DNA of 64,000 nucleotides from Phaeobacter gallaeciensis DSM 26640 (GCF_000511385.1 NC_023137.1:3712654-3776653), one strand, 5' to 3'; positions 1-9,129 are shown, numbered from the stretch's first letter. Notes: generated from the sequence alone by a model not told the origin. Made by a program: numbers and translations.

Positions 1-276
1 TGCCTCTTTCAGTGCGTGATAAAGTGATTCTGCCAAGCCGACGCCGCCCGCTTTGGTGATTTGCTCCGCCTGTGCGCGCACCAGGAAACTGGAAAACTGG
101 TCCTCGCCAGCACCCCCGCCCATTGTTTCGCGACTTTCGCCGAGACCGGCGGATTTCAACATTTCTGTAAGGAAAGTCGCCTCAAGCTCCTGTGCGGCCT
201 TGCGCAGCGGATCTTGTGGCGGCGGGGTGATGGCCGCGGGACGCCGCATCGCCGGAAGTTGAGCAATTGGTTCCAT
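1..276 (-). CDS. Rod-binding protein (FlgJ N-domain / CheL family), partial
   Basis: The 92 visible codons run off the left edge of the window, so the C-terminus is missing. The sequence has the family pattern: a Pro-rich start, a helix with ATFLTEMLKSAG, a GGGAGEDQFSSFL stretch and AGGVGLAESLYHAL near the end. Such short proteins match the rod-binding half of FlgJ without a muramidase domain. They help assemble the flagellar rod in the periplasm. The ATG is preceded by GAGGT about 6 bases upstream. It is divergent from the fliK-like gene, with 125 bp between them. The family is clear from motifs; the exact symbol is not. Confidence 0.8.
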   Translation of the reverse strand, partial: MEPIAQLPAMRRPAAITPPPQDPLRKAAQELEATFLTEMLKSAGLGESRETMGGGAGEDQFSSFLVRAQAEQITKAGGVGLAESLYHALKEA

Positions 277-401
277 GATGTACCTCGTTCTGAGATGTCG
301 AAATTGCTTCGATTTTTTCTATTTTGGCGGATGATCGGTTAAAATTGCCGTAACCGATTGGCGTTATGGTGCTGGCATCGAGATAGAATGTCTGGAAGCC
401 A

Positions 402-2117
402 ATGTTTATCAACGCACTTACAAGCCCCACCTCTGGTGGCGCGCAGGGATCTGAGAAGGTTCAGCAAGGCGAATCGGCAAAATCGCGTAAAGGCGCAAGT
501 TTTGACGCGGTTATGGCAGAGACTGCAAATTCGTCAGATGATGCAGGAACTGACGTAATGCAGATGGAAGAGGTTGCTGAGCAGCATGCTTCCACATCGG
601 ATGCGTCGGAAAAGGCGAATCAAACAACACATGATGATGATGCCGAGGCAGCCACCGGAGAGGGCCCGCAAGATCCGCAGGATCAGGCGGCGGCCAAGGA
701 GGCGGCAGCAGATCAGGACGCTTTGGCGGTTCCGACGCAGCTGGATGTCAATGTTGCTGAGCAAAAGCGGATTGAGAACGGCCGTCGTGAGGGCGCGTCT
801 GCGGAGAAAGCTGGAAGCCAGGCAACCGCATTACCTCATCCAAATGCTGATGGGGCGAAGGCAACAGCCGAAGCCAGCTCATCTGAGGACGGTTTGCCGG
901 GTGGTCGTGCTGTTGCGCAGGGTGCCGCTTCCGATTCTGAGACAACTGCAAAGGATGGCTTGCTAGCTGAAGGAAAGAGTGGGGGCGGCAAGAGCGACCC
1001 TGCCATCGCGCAGAGGGCGCTGTCTGAGACGGGTAGCGTCCCGCAGCGGATGGTCACAGGCGTGGAGGACCAATCGACACAGGGACTACGCAGCGATTCG
1101 GTAGCTGCTGAAACCAAGGCGCCAGGTGATACCGCTGGGGATATGGGTCGAACTGTGGTCGAGGCAAACGGTATAACATCTGGGCCAAGAGGTCGAGTTG
1201 TGCAAACCGACGCCGTCTCCAATCCTGGCGCTCATCCTCAGCCAGAGGTTAAATCCACTGAGGCCGCGGCAACGGCGGCAGCGGCATCCGAGGCGGTGAA
1301 GGATGCCGTGAAACCGTCCGTGGCAGCGCAAACTCAAACGGTGCAACAGGCGAACCCAACGGCCGGTCCATCTCCGTTAGAGGGGGGCGCTTCGGAGACG
1401 ACTTCGCCAGTGCGCGAAAAGCTTGAGGCACGGCGTACAGCCGCTGAACAGATGCGAGCCCCCACGCCGACGCAGACCACCACAATTCTGCCTCAGGGTA
1501 CATATTCGGTTGCCAGCTTTGGTCTGGGTGCAGGAGCTCTTACAGCCGCTATGCCAACATCCACGTCGGCGCTTGCTATTGATCCATCGTTCTCAGCGGA
1601 GATCGGAGGTAGCGCGGTGACCGGCGGTAGCAGCGGGTTTGAGCTGCCTGGCCTGTCACAGCTGCTGACAGAAGCAACGGTAAGCCCAGGTACTGTGCAT
1701 AAACCTGAAACGCCCCGCCTGATTGCGAATCAGATGGCCGAAGCGCTGGCAATGAAGGGAGAGCGTAACGTCGATGTAGCGCTCAATCCCAAGGAGCTGG
1801 GGCATGTGAATATGCGTGTCTCTGTCACCGAGACGGGCGTCAGTGTCATGATTCAGACTGAGCGCGCTGAAACTGGTGACCTGATGCGGCGTCATATCAG
1901 TGAGCTGGCGGATGAGTTTAAGCGGATGGGGTTTGAGGATATTTCGTTCCAGTTCTCTGGTGATGAAGCCTCGAATCAAAGTGGCGGCCGCGGCGAGGCG
2001 AATACCCACGCCGGCCGGTCCACCGGGGTTGGCGATGAGGAACTGGCTGACCTTCCTGCAGAACCGATGACGCAATCACTCAACCTCGGCGAGGTTGGGC
2101 TTGATATGAGGATTTGA
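402..2117 (+). CDS. fliK: Flagellar hook-length control protein, FliK family
   Basis: This 571-residue protein has a long, low-complexity first part rich in Ala, Gly, Ser, Thr and acidic residues, up to about residue 430. A compact conserved C-terminal domain follows at about residues 440-530. That domain contains VDVALNPKELGHVNMRVSV and a following MIQTERAETGDLMRRHISEL, which is the core of the Flg_hook domain. FliK acts as a secreted ruler that stops hook growth and switches export specificity. A GGAAG Shine-Dalgarno sits just before the ATG. The stop lies 4 bases before flgD, so the two are likely co-transcribed. The disordered N-terminus is normal for the family. Confidence 0.88.
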   Translation: MFINALTSPTSGGAQGSEKVQQGESAKSRKGASFDAVMAETANSSDDAGTDVMQMEEVAEQHASTSDASEKANQTTHDDDAEAATGEGPQDPQDQAAAKEAAADQDALAVPTQLDVNVAEQKRIENGRREGASAEKAGSQATALPHPNADGAKATAEASSSEDGLPGGRAVAQGAASDSETTAKDGLLAEGKSGGGKSDPAIAQRALSETGSVPQRMVTGVEDQSTQGLRSDSVAAETKAPGDTAGDMGRTVVEANGITSGPRGRVVQTDAVSNPGAHPQPEVKSTEAAATAAAASEAVKDAVKPSVAAQTQTVQQANPTAGPSPLEGGASETTSPVREKLEARRTAAEQMRAPTPTQTTTILPQGTYSVASFGLGAGALTAAMPTSTSALAIDPSFSAEIGGSAVTGGSSGFELPGLSQLLTEATVSPGTVHKPETPRLIANQMAEALAMKGERNVDVALNPKELGHVNMRVSVTETGVSVMIQTERAETGDLMRRHISELADEFKRMGFEDISFQFSGDEASNQSGGRGEANTHAGRSTGVGDEELADLPAEPMTQSLNLGEVGLDMRI

Positions 2118-2121
2118 GATT

Positions 2122-2814
2122 ATGACAACGAGTGTATCGGGTGCTTCGGCATCGCAACAACAGCAAGCGGCGTCGACCGCCTCGGCTGAACCAAAGAAAA
2201 CCACAGGGATCGCCTCTGACTTTGAGACTTTCCTTAAGATGCTCACCGCACAGGCGCGGTATCAGGATCCTTTGGAACCGATTGATTCAACAGAATACTC
2301 GGCGCAGTTGGCGCAATTCTCAATGGTTGAACAACAGGTTCAGGGCAATGAGGTGCTGGAGGGGATCCAAGCGCAGTTGGGTCTGGCAAACATGGCAGCC
2401 ATGTCCGGCTGGGTGGGTATGGAAACCCGATCGGCAGCACCCGCCTACTTTGACGGGGCCAACCCTGTAACCGTCTCGCCGAACCCGGCCCAGATCGCCG
2501 ACACTGTTCATCTGGTGGTCAAGGATGACACCGGTAAAGAGGTGCAGCGAATCAGCCTCCCTGTTTCAGCTGAACCTTATCAGTGGCAGGGTATTGATGA
2601 CGACGGATATGCGTTTGATCCAGGCAGCTACAGCTTTACGTTGGAGAGCCAGAAAAACGGTGAAGTCGTCCTCTCCGATACTGCGGAGACCTACACCCGG
2701 GTGAAAGAAACTCAGATGCGTGGCAACGAAGTGGCCTTGATCCTGGAAGGCGGCTCGGCGATCTTGGCATCATCGGTGACAGCGCTGCGCGAACCTGTGG
2801 CACCCGCAGTCTGA
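2122..2814 (+). CDS. flgD: Flagellar hook assembly protein FlgD
   Basis: This 230-residue protein carries the FlgD N-terminal signature at about residues 35-75: FETFLKMLTAQARYQDPLEP followed by EYSAQLAQFSMVEQQ. A Gly-rich middle and a C-terminal beta-rich region with a YQWQGIDDDGYAFDPGSYSF stretch match the FlgD Ig-like and tudor-like domains. FlgD is the scaffold cap on which hook subunits polymerise. It starts 4 bases after the fliK stop and its Shine-Dalgarno (GAGG) lies in the end of fliK. The pair fliK-flgD is a common adjacent order. Confidence 0.92.
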   Translation: MTTSVSGASASQQQQAASTASAEPKKTTGIASDFETFLKMLTAQARYQDPLEPIDSTEYSAQLAQFSMVEQQVQGNEVLEGIQAQLGLANMAAMSGWVGMETRSAAPAYFDGANPVTVSPNPAQIADTVHLVVKDDTGKEVQRISLPVSAEPYQWQGIDDDGYAFDPGSYSFTLESQKNGEVVLSDTAETYTRVKETQMRGNEVALILEGGSAILASSVTALREPVAPAV

Positions 2815-2845
2815 CGCACAAGGGCACCGGAAATCTGGCGCGTAG

Positions 2846-3733
2846 TTGACACGAGCCGAAACCACGGAGCCTGACCTGCCAAACCTGTCGCCATATTTTA
2901 TCGCCCGCTTTCTGGCATATCTGTCGGACTGCGGCGTGAGCGATGCCACGCCGTCGCCTCTTCTGGGGGGGCGCTCCAACCGTGTCTGGCGTTTGGGTGG
3001 GATTGTGGTGAAACTCTATGGCGACAGTCATGCCAACCCGCTCTTTGCCAATGATGCTGCACGCGAATACGCAGCGCTTCAGGCACTGAATGGCACCGCT
3101 TTGGTGCCAGAACTGCTGACATCTGGTCAGTTTGAGGGGCATGATTGGCTGGCATACCGGCACTCGCCGGGCGTGACCTGGTCGTCGGGCAGCGCAGAGG
3201 TGGCGGCACTGCTTGGCCGGTTGCATGCACAGCCCGTGATACCGGGTTTGCCGACAGGTGTGTCCGGCAGTGCGGCGATCAACGACCAGACCCGGTCTAT
3301 TCTGGCCTATTGCGGCGATGCTGGTGATCTGAACCGGCTTGAGCCCGGCAGGCAGATACCCGCAGCAGGGCGCAGGGTGTTGATCCACGGCGATCCCGTA
3401 CCCGGTAATATCGTGACCTCAGGCGGGTGTCTGACGCTGATCGACTGGCAATGCCCGCAGATCGGAGACCCGGCCGAGGATCTGGCGCTGTTCCTGTCGC
3501 CCGCAATGCAGCAGGTCTATCGCGGTGCGCCCCTGACTGGCGCAGAGGAGGCAACCTTCCTTGCGGCCTATCCGGATCCGGAGATCACCGCGCGCTACCT
3601 ATCACTGAAACCTTGGTACCACTGGCGCATGGCCGCCTACTGCCAATGGCGCGACGAACGGGATGGTGATCAAAACAGCCTTGCCTATCGCCTGGAACGG
3701 GCCGCCCTAGAGGCCTGCCTGGAGCATGCGTGA
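2846..3733 (+). CDS. APH/choline-kinase-fold phosphotransferase
   Basis: This 295-residue protein shows the aminoglycoside phosphotransferase fold. A nucleotide-binding N-lobe contains GGRSNRVWRL and IVVKLYG, whose Lys would contact ATP. The catalytic loop is LIHGDPVPGNIV at about residue 180, and the metal-binding Asp is in LIDWQCPQIGDPAEDLALF. The substrate cannot be read from sequence: the superfamily covers antibiotics, choline, thiamine and sugars. Nothing suggests a resistance role. The frame opens with TTG 31 bases after flgD and no better start is visible upstream. Confidence 0.75.
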   Translation: MTRAETTEPDLPNLSPYFIARFLAYLSDCGVSDATPSPLLGGRSNRVWRLGGIVVKLYGDSHANPLFANDAAREYAALQALNGTALVPELLTSGQFEGHDWLAYRHSPGVTWSSGSAEVAALLGRLHAQPVIPGLPTGVSGSAAINDQTRSILAYCGDAGDLNRLEPGRQIPAAGRRVLIHGDPVPGNIVTSGGCLTLIDWQCPQIGDPAEDLALFLSPAMQQVYRGAPLTGAEEATFLAAYPDPEITARYLSLKPWYHWRMAAYCQWRDERDGDQNSLAYRLERAALEACLEHA

Positions 3734-3859
3734 CCCACTCAGGGCCGTGATCTCGCAACAACAGCGTCAATCCCAAATTCATTGTTTCCAAATAGCTTAC
3801 ATGGCATATTGTGCGGAATGTCGCTGGCGGTGATGCAGTCGGGTTGACGACAGTCCGAG

Positions 3860-4903
3860 ATGGCACCTTTGCAACCGGGGATGGAAGCAGTCTTGAGCCT
3901 TTGGGAGTCTTATCGCATGCGGCTGCGGCGGAAACGTCGCATCCTGCGTGCCATGCGCAAGTCCCGCGAGCTGTCAGCGGTTCAGGACCAGACGGATCGT
4001 ATCCGACCGGGCGATATCCTGCTGGTAACCACCTTGCGCAATGAGCAGATCCGGTTGCCCTATTTCCTCGACTACTACCGTAAGCTCGGCGTCAATCATT
4101 TCCTTGTTGTCGACAACGGATCGGTGGATGGCACACGTGAGTATCTGCGCGGCATGCCGGATGTCTCGGTCTGGCATACCATGGCGAGCTACAAGCGTGC
4201 GGGGTTTGGCATCGATTGGATGAACCATCTGAAACGACGCTATGCCCATGGCCATTGGGTTCTGGTGGTCGATCCGGATGAGCTGTTCATCTATCCTTTC
4301 TGCGACAGTCGACCGCTGCGCGCGCTAACGGACTGGCTGGACAGTTCGGCTATCCGCAGTTTCTCTGCGATGTTGATTGACGTCTACCCGAAGGGCAAAC
4401 TGGATGCCGTGCCCTACAACGCCGGGCAGGATCCACTTGAGATCGCCAATTGGTTCGATAGCGGCAACTACTCGATCAAGCGCAATCCGACTTACGGCAA
4501 CCTCTGGATACAAGGGGGACCACGGGCGCGGGTATTTTTTGCGGATCAGCCAAAGAAGGCGCCAGCCTTGAACAAGATCCCGCTAGTGAAATGGGATCGG
4601 CGCTATACCTACGTCAGCTCGACCCATGCACTGCTGCCGCGTGGCTTAAATCAGGTTTATGAGACCGACGGCGGCGAGAAGGCCAGTGGCGCGCTCTTGC
4701 ACACCAAGTTTCTGCATACGTTTGTCTCCAAAGCCGAGGAAGAGATGCTGCGTGGGCAGCACTACGCCGGGTCCGCCGAATACAAAGCCTATGCTGAGGC
4801 TGCCGGAGATCAGCCCGAGCTTTGGTGCAAGTGGAGTGAGAAATATATCAACTGGCGCCAGCTGGAGATTCTGGGCCTGATGTCCAAGGGGAATTGGGCA
4901 TGA
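3860..4903 (+). CDS. Glycosyltransferase, GT2-like (Glyco_tranf_2_4 type)
   Basis: The 347-residue protein has the nucleotide-sugar transferase core: DILLVTTLRNEQIRLPYFLD, then FLVVDNGSVDGTREYL and a DxD-like WVLVVDPDELFIYP at about residue 140. A basic N-terminus (RMRLRRKRRILRAMRKSREL) precedes the domain, with no membrane segment, so it is probably cytosolic or peripheral. The ATG used here has a weak ribosome site; TTG at 3893, preceded by GGAAG, is an attractive alternative giving MSLWESYRMRL. It overlaps the next gene by 4 bases (ATGA), so the cluster is translationally coupled. The acceptor and sugar are unknown. Confidence 0.75.
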   Translation: MAPLQPGMEAVLSLWESYRMRLRRKRRILRAMRKSRELSAVQDQTDRIRPGDILLVTTLRNEQIRLPYFLDYYRKLGVNHFLVVDNGSVDGTREYLRGMPDVSVWHTMASYKRAGFGIDWMNHLKRRYAHGHWVLVVDPDELFIYPFCDSRPLRALTDWLDSSAIRSFSAMLIDVYPKGKLDAVPYNAGQDPLEIANWFDSGNYSIKRNPTYGNLWIQGGPRARVFFADQPKKAPALNKIPLVKWDRRYTYVSSTHALLPRGLNQVYETDGGEKASGALLHTKFLHTFVSKAEEEMLRGQHYAGSAEYKAYAEAAGDQPELWCKWSEKYINWRQLEILGLMSKGNWA

Positions 4904-6600
4904 GCGCTGTCGGCATCGTCATGCTGGTCCACACGGCGCTGGATCGTGCAGAACAGGTGGCCCGGCATTGGGTGGCAGGGGGGTGCCCCGTTGTTCTTCA
5001 TGTCGACAAAAAAGTCCCTCAGGCAACATATGCGGCGTTTAAGGCTGCGTTTTCCGGTGACCCCATGGTGCGGTTTTCGCGGCGGCATCGCTGCGAATGG
5101 GGAACCTGGGGCATTGTTGCAGCGTCGCAGTCTGCTTCGGAGTTGTTGCTGGCGACATACCCATCTGTGCGGCATGTTTTCCTCGCCTCCGGGTCCTGCT
5201 TGCCGCTGCGGCCTGTGTCGGATCTGGTGGATTACCTCGCCGCGCGTCCGCGCACGGATTTTATCGAAAGTGCCACCACCGCTGATGTTCCGTGGATCGT
5301 CGGGGGGCTGGATGTTGAACGTTTTACACTGCGCTTTCCCTTCTCCTGGAAAAAACACCGCCATCTCTTTGATGGATATGTCTCGCTACAACGCAAGCTG
5401 GGCATCCGGCGCAAGATTCCCGATGGGTTGGTCCCGCATATGGGCAGCCAGTGGTGGTGCCTGACACGACAGACCCTGTCGGCCATTTTGGAGGACCCGG
5501 ACCGGCCACGATATGACCGGTATTTCCGCAAGGTCTGGATCCCCGATGAGAGCTACTATCAGACCCTTGCGCGGCTCTATTCCGGCAATATCGAGAGTCG
5601 ATCTCTCACTTTGTCCAAGTTCGATTTTCAGGGCAAACCGCATAATTTCTACGATGATCATCTACAGCTGCTGCGCCGCTCTGATTGTTTTGTTGCACGC
5701 AAGATCTGGCCGCATGCAGATCGGCTTTATGCGACATTTCTGGGGGATCGGCCGGATGTGATGAAGAGCAGGGAACCCAATCCAGGCAAAATCGACCGAA
5801 TTTTTGCCAAGGCGGTTGAGCGTCGGACCCGGGGGCGTCCGGGGCTGTATATGCAGAGCCGTCTTCCCGCCAACGGGTTGGAAAATGGTATTACCTGCAA
5901 TCCTTATTCGATGTTCCAGGGCTTTGCTGAGCTGTTTGAGAATTTTGAGGAATGGCTGACCCAGGTCACCGGCGCCAAAGTACACGGTCATCTGTTTGCA
6001 CCTAATAGCGTCGAATTCGCCGATCGCCAGACGCTGATCAACGGCGGTCTCAGCGACAGTGCAAAGCTGCGCGACTATCATCCGAAGGGGTTTCTGACCA
6101 ATCTGATCTGGAACACACGCGGAGAGCGACAGTGTTTTCAGTTTGGGCCACAAGACAATCAGGCCATCAACTGGCTGGTGGCGCGTGACCCAAATGCGCA
6201 GGTCTCAGTAATCTCCGGTGCTTGGGCGGTGCCGCTGTTTCGGTCCAATCGAAACTTTTCCGACCTGAGACGGGAGGCGGCGAGATTGCAGCAGATTGAA
6301 GCCAAACATCTTGAGATCCTGCGTTCCAAATACGTGAAGGCGCGTGTTCGGATCTGGTCAATGGCGGAATTTGTCGAGGCTCCGATGGAGCCGATACAGA
6401 CCGTTCTTGATGAATTTGGGGCGCAGGCGCAGCGCCACTTGAATACCGCGCCGACAATGGTGGATCTGGCGGGTTTTGGCCAGTTTCTGCAAAATCTCAA
6501 GAACCAGGGGATGCACCCCTATCTGATGGGTGATTTTCCGGCGGAACAAGGGCCGTTGAACATGTCCAAAACGCCGCGCAAACCCTATCTGGTACGATAA
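4900..6600 (+). CDS. GT14 'Branch' glycosyltransferase with extra C-terminal region
   Basis: This is a 566-residue protein. Residues 1 to about 280 resemble the Branch family (core-2 GlcNAc transferases and peptide xylosyltransferases): IVMLVHTALDRAEQVARHW, VVLHVDKKV, HVFLASGSCLPLRP, and MGSQWWCLTRQT followed by VWIPDESYYQTL. The second half, from about residue 300, contains NGLENGITCNPYSMFQGFAE and is a region seen attached to such enzymes in Roseobacters; I cannot assign it a fold. ATG at 4900 is chosen over TTG at 4894 because AAGGGG lies before it and it gives the ATGA overlap with the upstream gene. It likely adds GlcNAc or xylose to a glycan or protein. Confidence 0.72.
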   Translation: MSAVGIVMLVHTALDRAEQVARHWVAGGCPVVLHVDKKVPQATYAAFKAAFSGDPMVRFSRRHRCEWGTWGIVAASQSASELLLATYPSVRHVFLASGSCLPLRPVSDLVDYLAARPRTDFIESATTADVPWIVGGLDVERFTLRFPFSWKKHRHLFDGYVSLQRKLGIRRKIPDGLVPHMGSQWWCLTRQTLSAILEDPDRPRYDRYFRKVWIPDESYYQTLARLYSGNIESRSLTLSKFDFQGKPHNFYDDHLQLLRRSDCFVARKIWPHADRLYATFLGDRPDVMKSREPNPGKIDRIFAKAVERRTRGRPGLYMQSRLPANGLENGITCNPYSMFQGFAELFENFEEWLTQVTGAKVHGHLFAPNSVEFADRQTLINGGLSDSAKLRDYHPKGFLTNLIWNTRGERQCFQFGPQDNQAINWLVARDPNAQVSVISGAWAVPLFRSNRNFSDLRREAARLQQIEAKHLEILRSKYVKARVRIWSMAEFVEAPMEPIQTVLDEFGAQAQRHLNTAPTMVDLAGFGQFLQNLKNQGMHPYLMGDFPAEQGPLNMSKTPRKPYLVR

Positions 6601-6606
6601 CGAACC

Positions 6607-8037
6607 ATGCATCAGAACTTTGATTACTTCGTTGTGTTTGCCGAAATGCGCACCGGCTCGAATTTTCTTGAAGCCAATCTGAACGCGCTGGAGGGGGTCA
6701 CCTGCCACGGTGAGGCGTTTAATCCCCATTTTATCAGTTACCCAAACCGCGAGACGACGCTGGGGTGGACGCAGCAGCGCCGCGATAGTGATGCACTGGG
6801 GTTTCTGAACCTTTTTCGTAGTGCTGAGGGGGGACTGAACGGGTTTCGTTATTTCCATGACCACGATCCACGCGTATTGGACCAGGTCCTGGACGATCCG
6901 CGTTGTGCCAAGATTATCCTGACCCGAAATCCGGCTGATAGCTATGTCTCCCACCAGATTGCACAACGCACTGGTCAGTGGAAGTTGACTAACGTGAAAC
7001 GTCGCAAGGAAGGGCTGGCAACGATCAATGCGGAGGAATTCGCGCGGCATGTGACAGAGCTGCAGAGCTTTCAGGTTACCTTGCTGAATCGGCTGCAGAA
7101 ATCTGGGCAGACAGCGTTTTATGTCGCCTATGAGGATCTGCAGGATCTGGAGGTTCTCAATGGGCTGGCCAAATGGCTGGGCGTGAAGTCCCGGCTGGAC
7201 CAGCTTGATGACAGTCTCAAGCCGCAGAACCCTACCTCGCTGGAGGAGAAAGTCGCCAATCCGCAGGAACTGGATCGCGCGATGGCGGGGTTGGATCGGT
7301 TCAACCTGTCGCGTACCCCGAACTTCGAACCGCGTCGCGGGCCGGTGGTCCCTGAGTATATTGCTGGTCAACAGCTGCCGTTGTTGTTTCTGCCGGTCAG
7401 TGGCGGACCAACTGATATTGTCTGCGGCTGGATGGCCGGGCAGGAACCCGATGGCGGAGAGGCGCTGATTTCTGGGATGAACCAGAAACAGCTGCGCCAG
7501 TGGAAGCGCGGTCATCCCGGATTTCGCAGCCTGACCGTGCTGCGCCATCCCGTGGCCCGCCTGCATCATGTTTTCTGCACCCGTATTCTGGACACCGGGC
7601 CGAAATCTCTGCGCCAGATCCGCAATCTGATGCGCAATCAGTTCAAGGTGCCATTGCCGAAAGATCCAGCAGATGGGTCGTACACGCAGGACCAACATCG
7701 CTTGGCCTTTGCGAAGTTTGTTGAGGTGATTGGCGCCAATTTGTCGGGCCAGACCGGGTTCCGCACCAATGCGTCCTGGGCGACGCAGGCACAGACGATT
7801 GCCGGGTTCGCAACGATCCAGTCGCCGGATCTGATCTTGCGGGAAGCAGATTTGGTGCGCACATTGCCGGATCTTGCCCGCTGGGTTGGGCGATCAGAAA
7901 ATGTCCTGCCCGCGGCGCTGGAGATGGATCATCCCTACAGTCTGGCAGATATCTATGATGCCGAATTGGAGGCGCAGATCGCGTCGGTGTATCAGCGCGA
8001 TTATCTGTTGTTTGGATTCGGAGACTGGGGCGCGTGA
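6607..8037 (+). CDS. Two-part sulfotransferase (NodH-like)
   Basis: This 476-residue protein starts 7 bases after the GT14 gene. The N-terminal half has the PAPS 5'-phosphosulfate loop (VVFAEMRTGSNFLEANL) and a 3'-phosphate motif (KIILTRNPADSYVSHQI), as in NodH-type sulfotransferases. The second half, from about residue 255, repeats the plan of a Sulfotransfer_2 domain: FRSLTVLRHPVARLHHVF and a terminal YDAELEAQIASVYQRDYLLF. No clear phosphosulfate loop is visible in that second half, so it may be inactive. The context suggests sulfation of the glycan made by the two preceding transferases, probably in the cytosol. Confidence 0.7.
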   Translation: MHQNFDYFVVFAEMRTGSNFLEANLNALEGVTCHGEAFNPHFISYPNRETTLGWTQQRRDSDALGFLNLFRSAEGGLNGFRYFHDHDPRVLDQVLDDPRCAKIILTRNPADSYVSHQIAQRTGQWKLTNVKRRKEGLATINAEEFARHVTELQSFQVTLLNRLQKSGQTAFYVAYEDLQDLEVLNGLAKWLGVKSRLDQLDDSLKPQNPTSLEEKVANPQELDRAMAGLDRFNLSRTPNFEPRRGPVVPEYIAGQQLPLLFLPVSGGPTDIVCGWMAGQEPDGGEALISGMNQKQLRQWKRGHPGFRSLTVLRHPVARLHHVFCTRILDTGPKSLRQIRNLMRNQFKVPLPKDPADGSYTQDQHRLAFAKFVEVIGANLSGQTGFRTNASWATQAQTIAGFATIQSPDLILREADLVRTLPDLARWVGRSENVLPAALEMDHPYSLADIYDAELEAQIASVYQRDYLLFGFGDWGA

Positions 8038-8057
8038 CTGCCAGATGATCTGATCGA

Positions 8058-8522
8058 TCAGGCCGCCTGAACGGACTGATCTTCGGTCAGGATGGTGTGG
8101 AGTGTCGCTGGATCGGGGTTTGCCCGCAATTTCGTGCAGAAACTCTGCTCGCGCAGGGTGCGCGATACCAGCGCCAGGGCTTTCAGGTGCTCGACACCGG
8201 CATCTTCAGGTGCGAACAGCGCGAATGCGATGTCGATTGGCTGGCGGTCCACGGCGCCAAACTCCAGCGGAGTGTCCAGCACCAGAAACACGCCAACCAC
8301 CTTATCCAGCCCATCCAGACGTGCATGGGGCAGGGCAACGCCGTGCCCGACCCCGGTGGGGCCAAGGCTTTCGCGATCCAGCAAAGCCTCGACCGTTGGT
8401 TGCGCGGGCAGCCCGTAGGCGAGTTGAGCAACATCTGCAATCTCTTGAAACAGACGCTTTTTGCTGGATGCAGCACCAAAGACACGAACGGCCTCTGGCT
8501 TCAGGATGTTAGAGATCTGCAT
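8058..8522 (-). CDS. ptsN: Nitrogen PTS protein EIIA-Ntr (PtsN)
   Basis: The 154-residue protein is a full-length EIIA of the fructose/nitrogen type. Landmarks are LLDRESLGPTGVGHGVALPH, whose last His is the expected phosphorylation site at about residue 66, and the C-terminal HLKALALVSRTLR helix. PtsN is the end of the regulatory PTS-Ntr relay and influences potassium, nitrogen and envelope functions by binding partners. It lies 43 bases downstream of hpf on the same strand, the usual alphaproteobacterial pair. It converges with the sulfotransferase, with 20 bp between their stops. Confidence 0.93.
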   Translation of the reverse strand: MQISNILKPEAVRVFGAASSKKRLFQEIADVAQLAYGLPAQPTVEALLDRESLGPTGVGHGVALPHARLDGLDKVVGVFLVLDTPLEFGAVDRQPIDIAFALFAPEDAGVEHLKALALVSRTLREQSFCTKLRANPDPATLHTILTEDQSVQAA

Positions 8523-8565
8523 ACTTCGATAGCTCCGCTCAACTCACGTAAGACGCCGTGACAGG

Positions 8566-9129
8566 TTACGGATCGATCCACCCGATATTCCCGTCTTCCC
8601 GACGATAGACGACATTCAGGCCGTCCTTGCCTTCCTTGCGAAACACCAGAACCGGGGCGCCTGCCAGTTCCATTTGCATCACGGCCTCGCCAACCGAAAG
8701 GGATGGAATTTGCGTTTCCATCTCGGCGACGATGATTGGCTGCAATGATTCTGGTTCAGACTCGGTGCCGGCGTCTTCAGAGGCGAGGATATAAGAGCTA
8801 GCGCCGGAGAGTTCAACCGGCTCGCTCCGGTCGCGGTGGTGGTCCTTCAAACGGCGCTTGTAACGGCGCAGCTGTTTTTCCATTTTTTCACAGCAGGCCT
8901 CAAATGCGGCATAAATTTCAGTGGCATGCGCTTTTGCTTGTGCGGTCAGACCAGTGGACAGATGCACAGTCGTTTCACAAACATATTCATGCGCAGACCG
9001 CGAAAAGACAACATTGGCGTCAGTCGGACGTTCAGCATATTTCGCGACCGCCGCTCCAAGCTCCGATTGCACATGGGACTGCAACGCTTCGCCAATGTCG
9101 ATCTGTTTTCCGCTGATTTGGTAACGCAT
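8566..9129 (-). CDS. hpf: Ribosome hibernation promoting factor, long form
   Basis: This is a 187-residue long-form HPF. The N-terminal ribosome-binding S30AE domain (MRYQISGKQIDIGEAL, EIYAAFEACCEKMEKQL, then RRYKRRLKDHH) covers about residues 1-105. An acidic linker joins it to a C-terminal dimerisation domain (EAVMQMELAGAPVLVFRKE, ending GNIGWIDP). Long HPF drives formation of inactive 100S ribosomes in stationary phase. A strong Shine-Dalgarno (GAAGGAGATCAC) precedes the ATG. It is followed by ptsN. Confidence 0.94.
   Translation of the reverse strand: MRYQISGKQIDIGEALQSHVQSELGAAVAKYAERPTDANVVFSRSAHEYVCETTVHLSTGLTAQAKAHATEIYAAFEACCEKMEKQLRRYKRRLKDHHRDRSEPVELSGASSYILASEDAGTESEPESLQPIIVAEMETQIPSLSVGEAVMQMELAGAPVLVFRKEGKDGLNVVYRREDGNIGWIDP

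Noticed and set aside
2846..3733. Antibiotic-resistance kinase
   Set aside because: The fold is APH-like, but the superfamily is broad and there is no resistance context.
8050..8061. Perfect 12-bp palindrome CTGATCGATCAG between two convergent stops
   Set aside because: It is short, overlaps the ptsN stop and has no U-tract or partner site.
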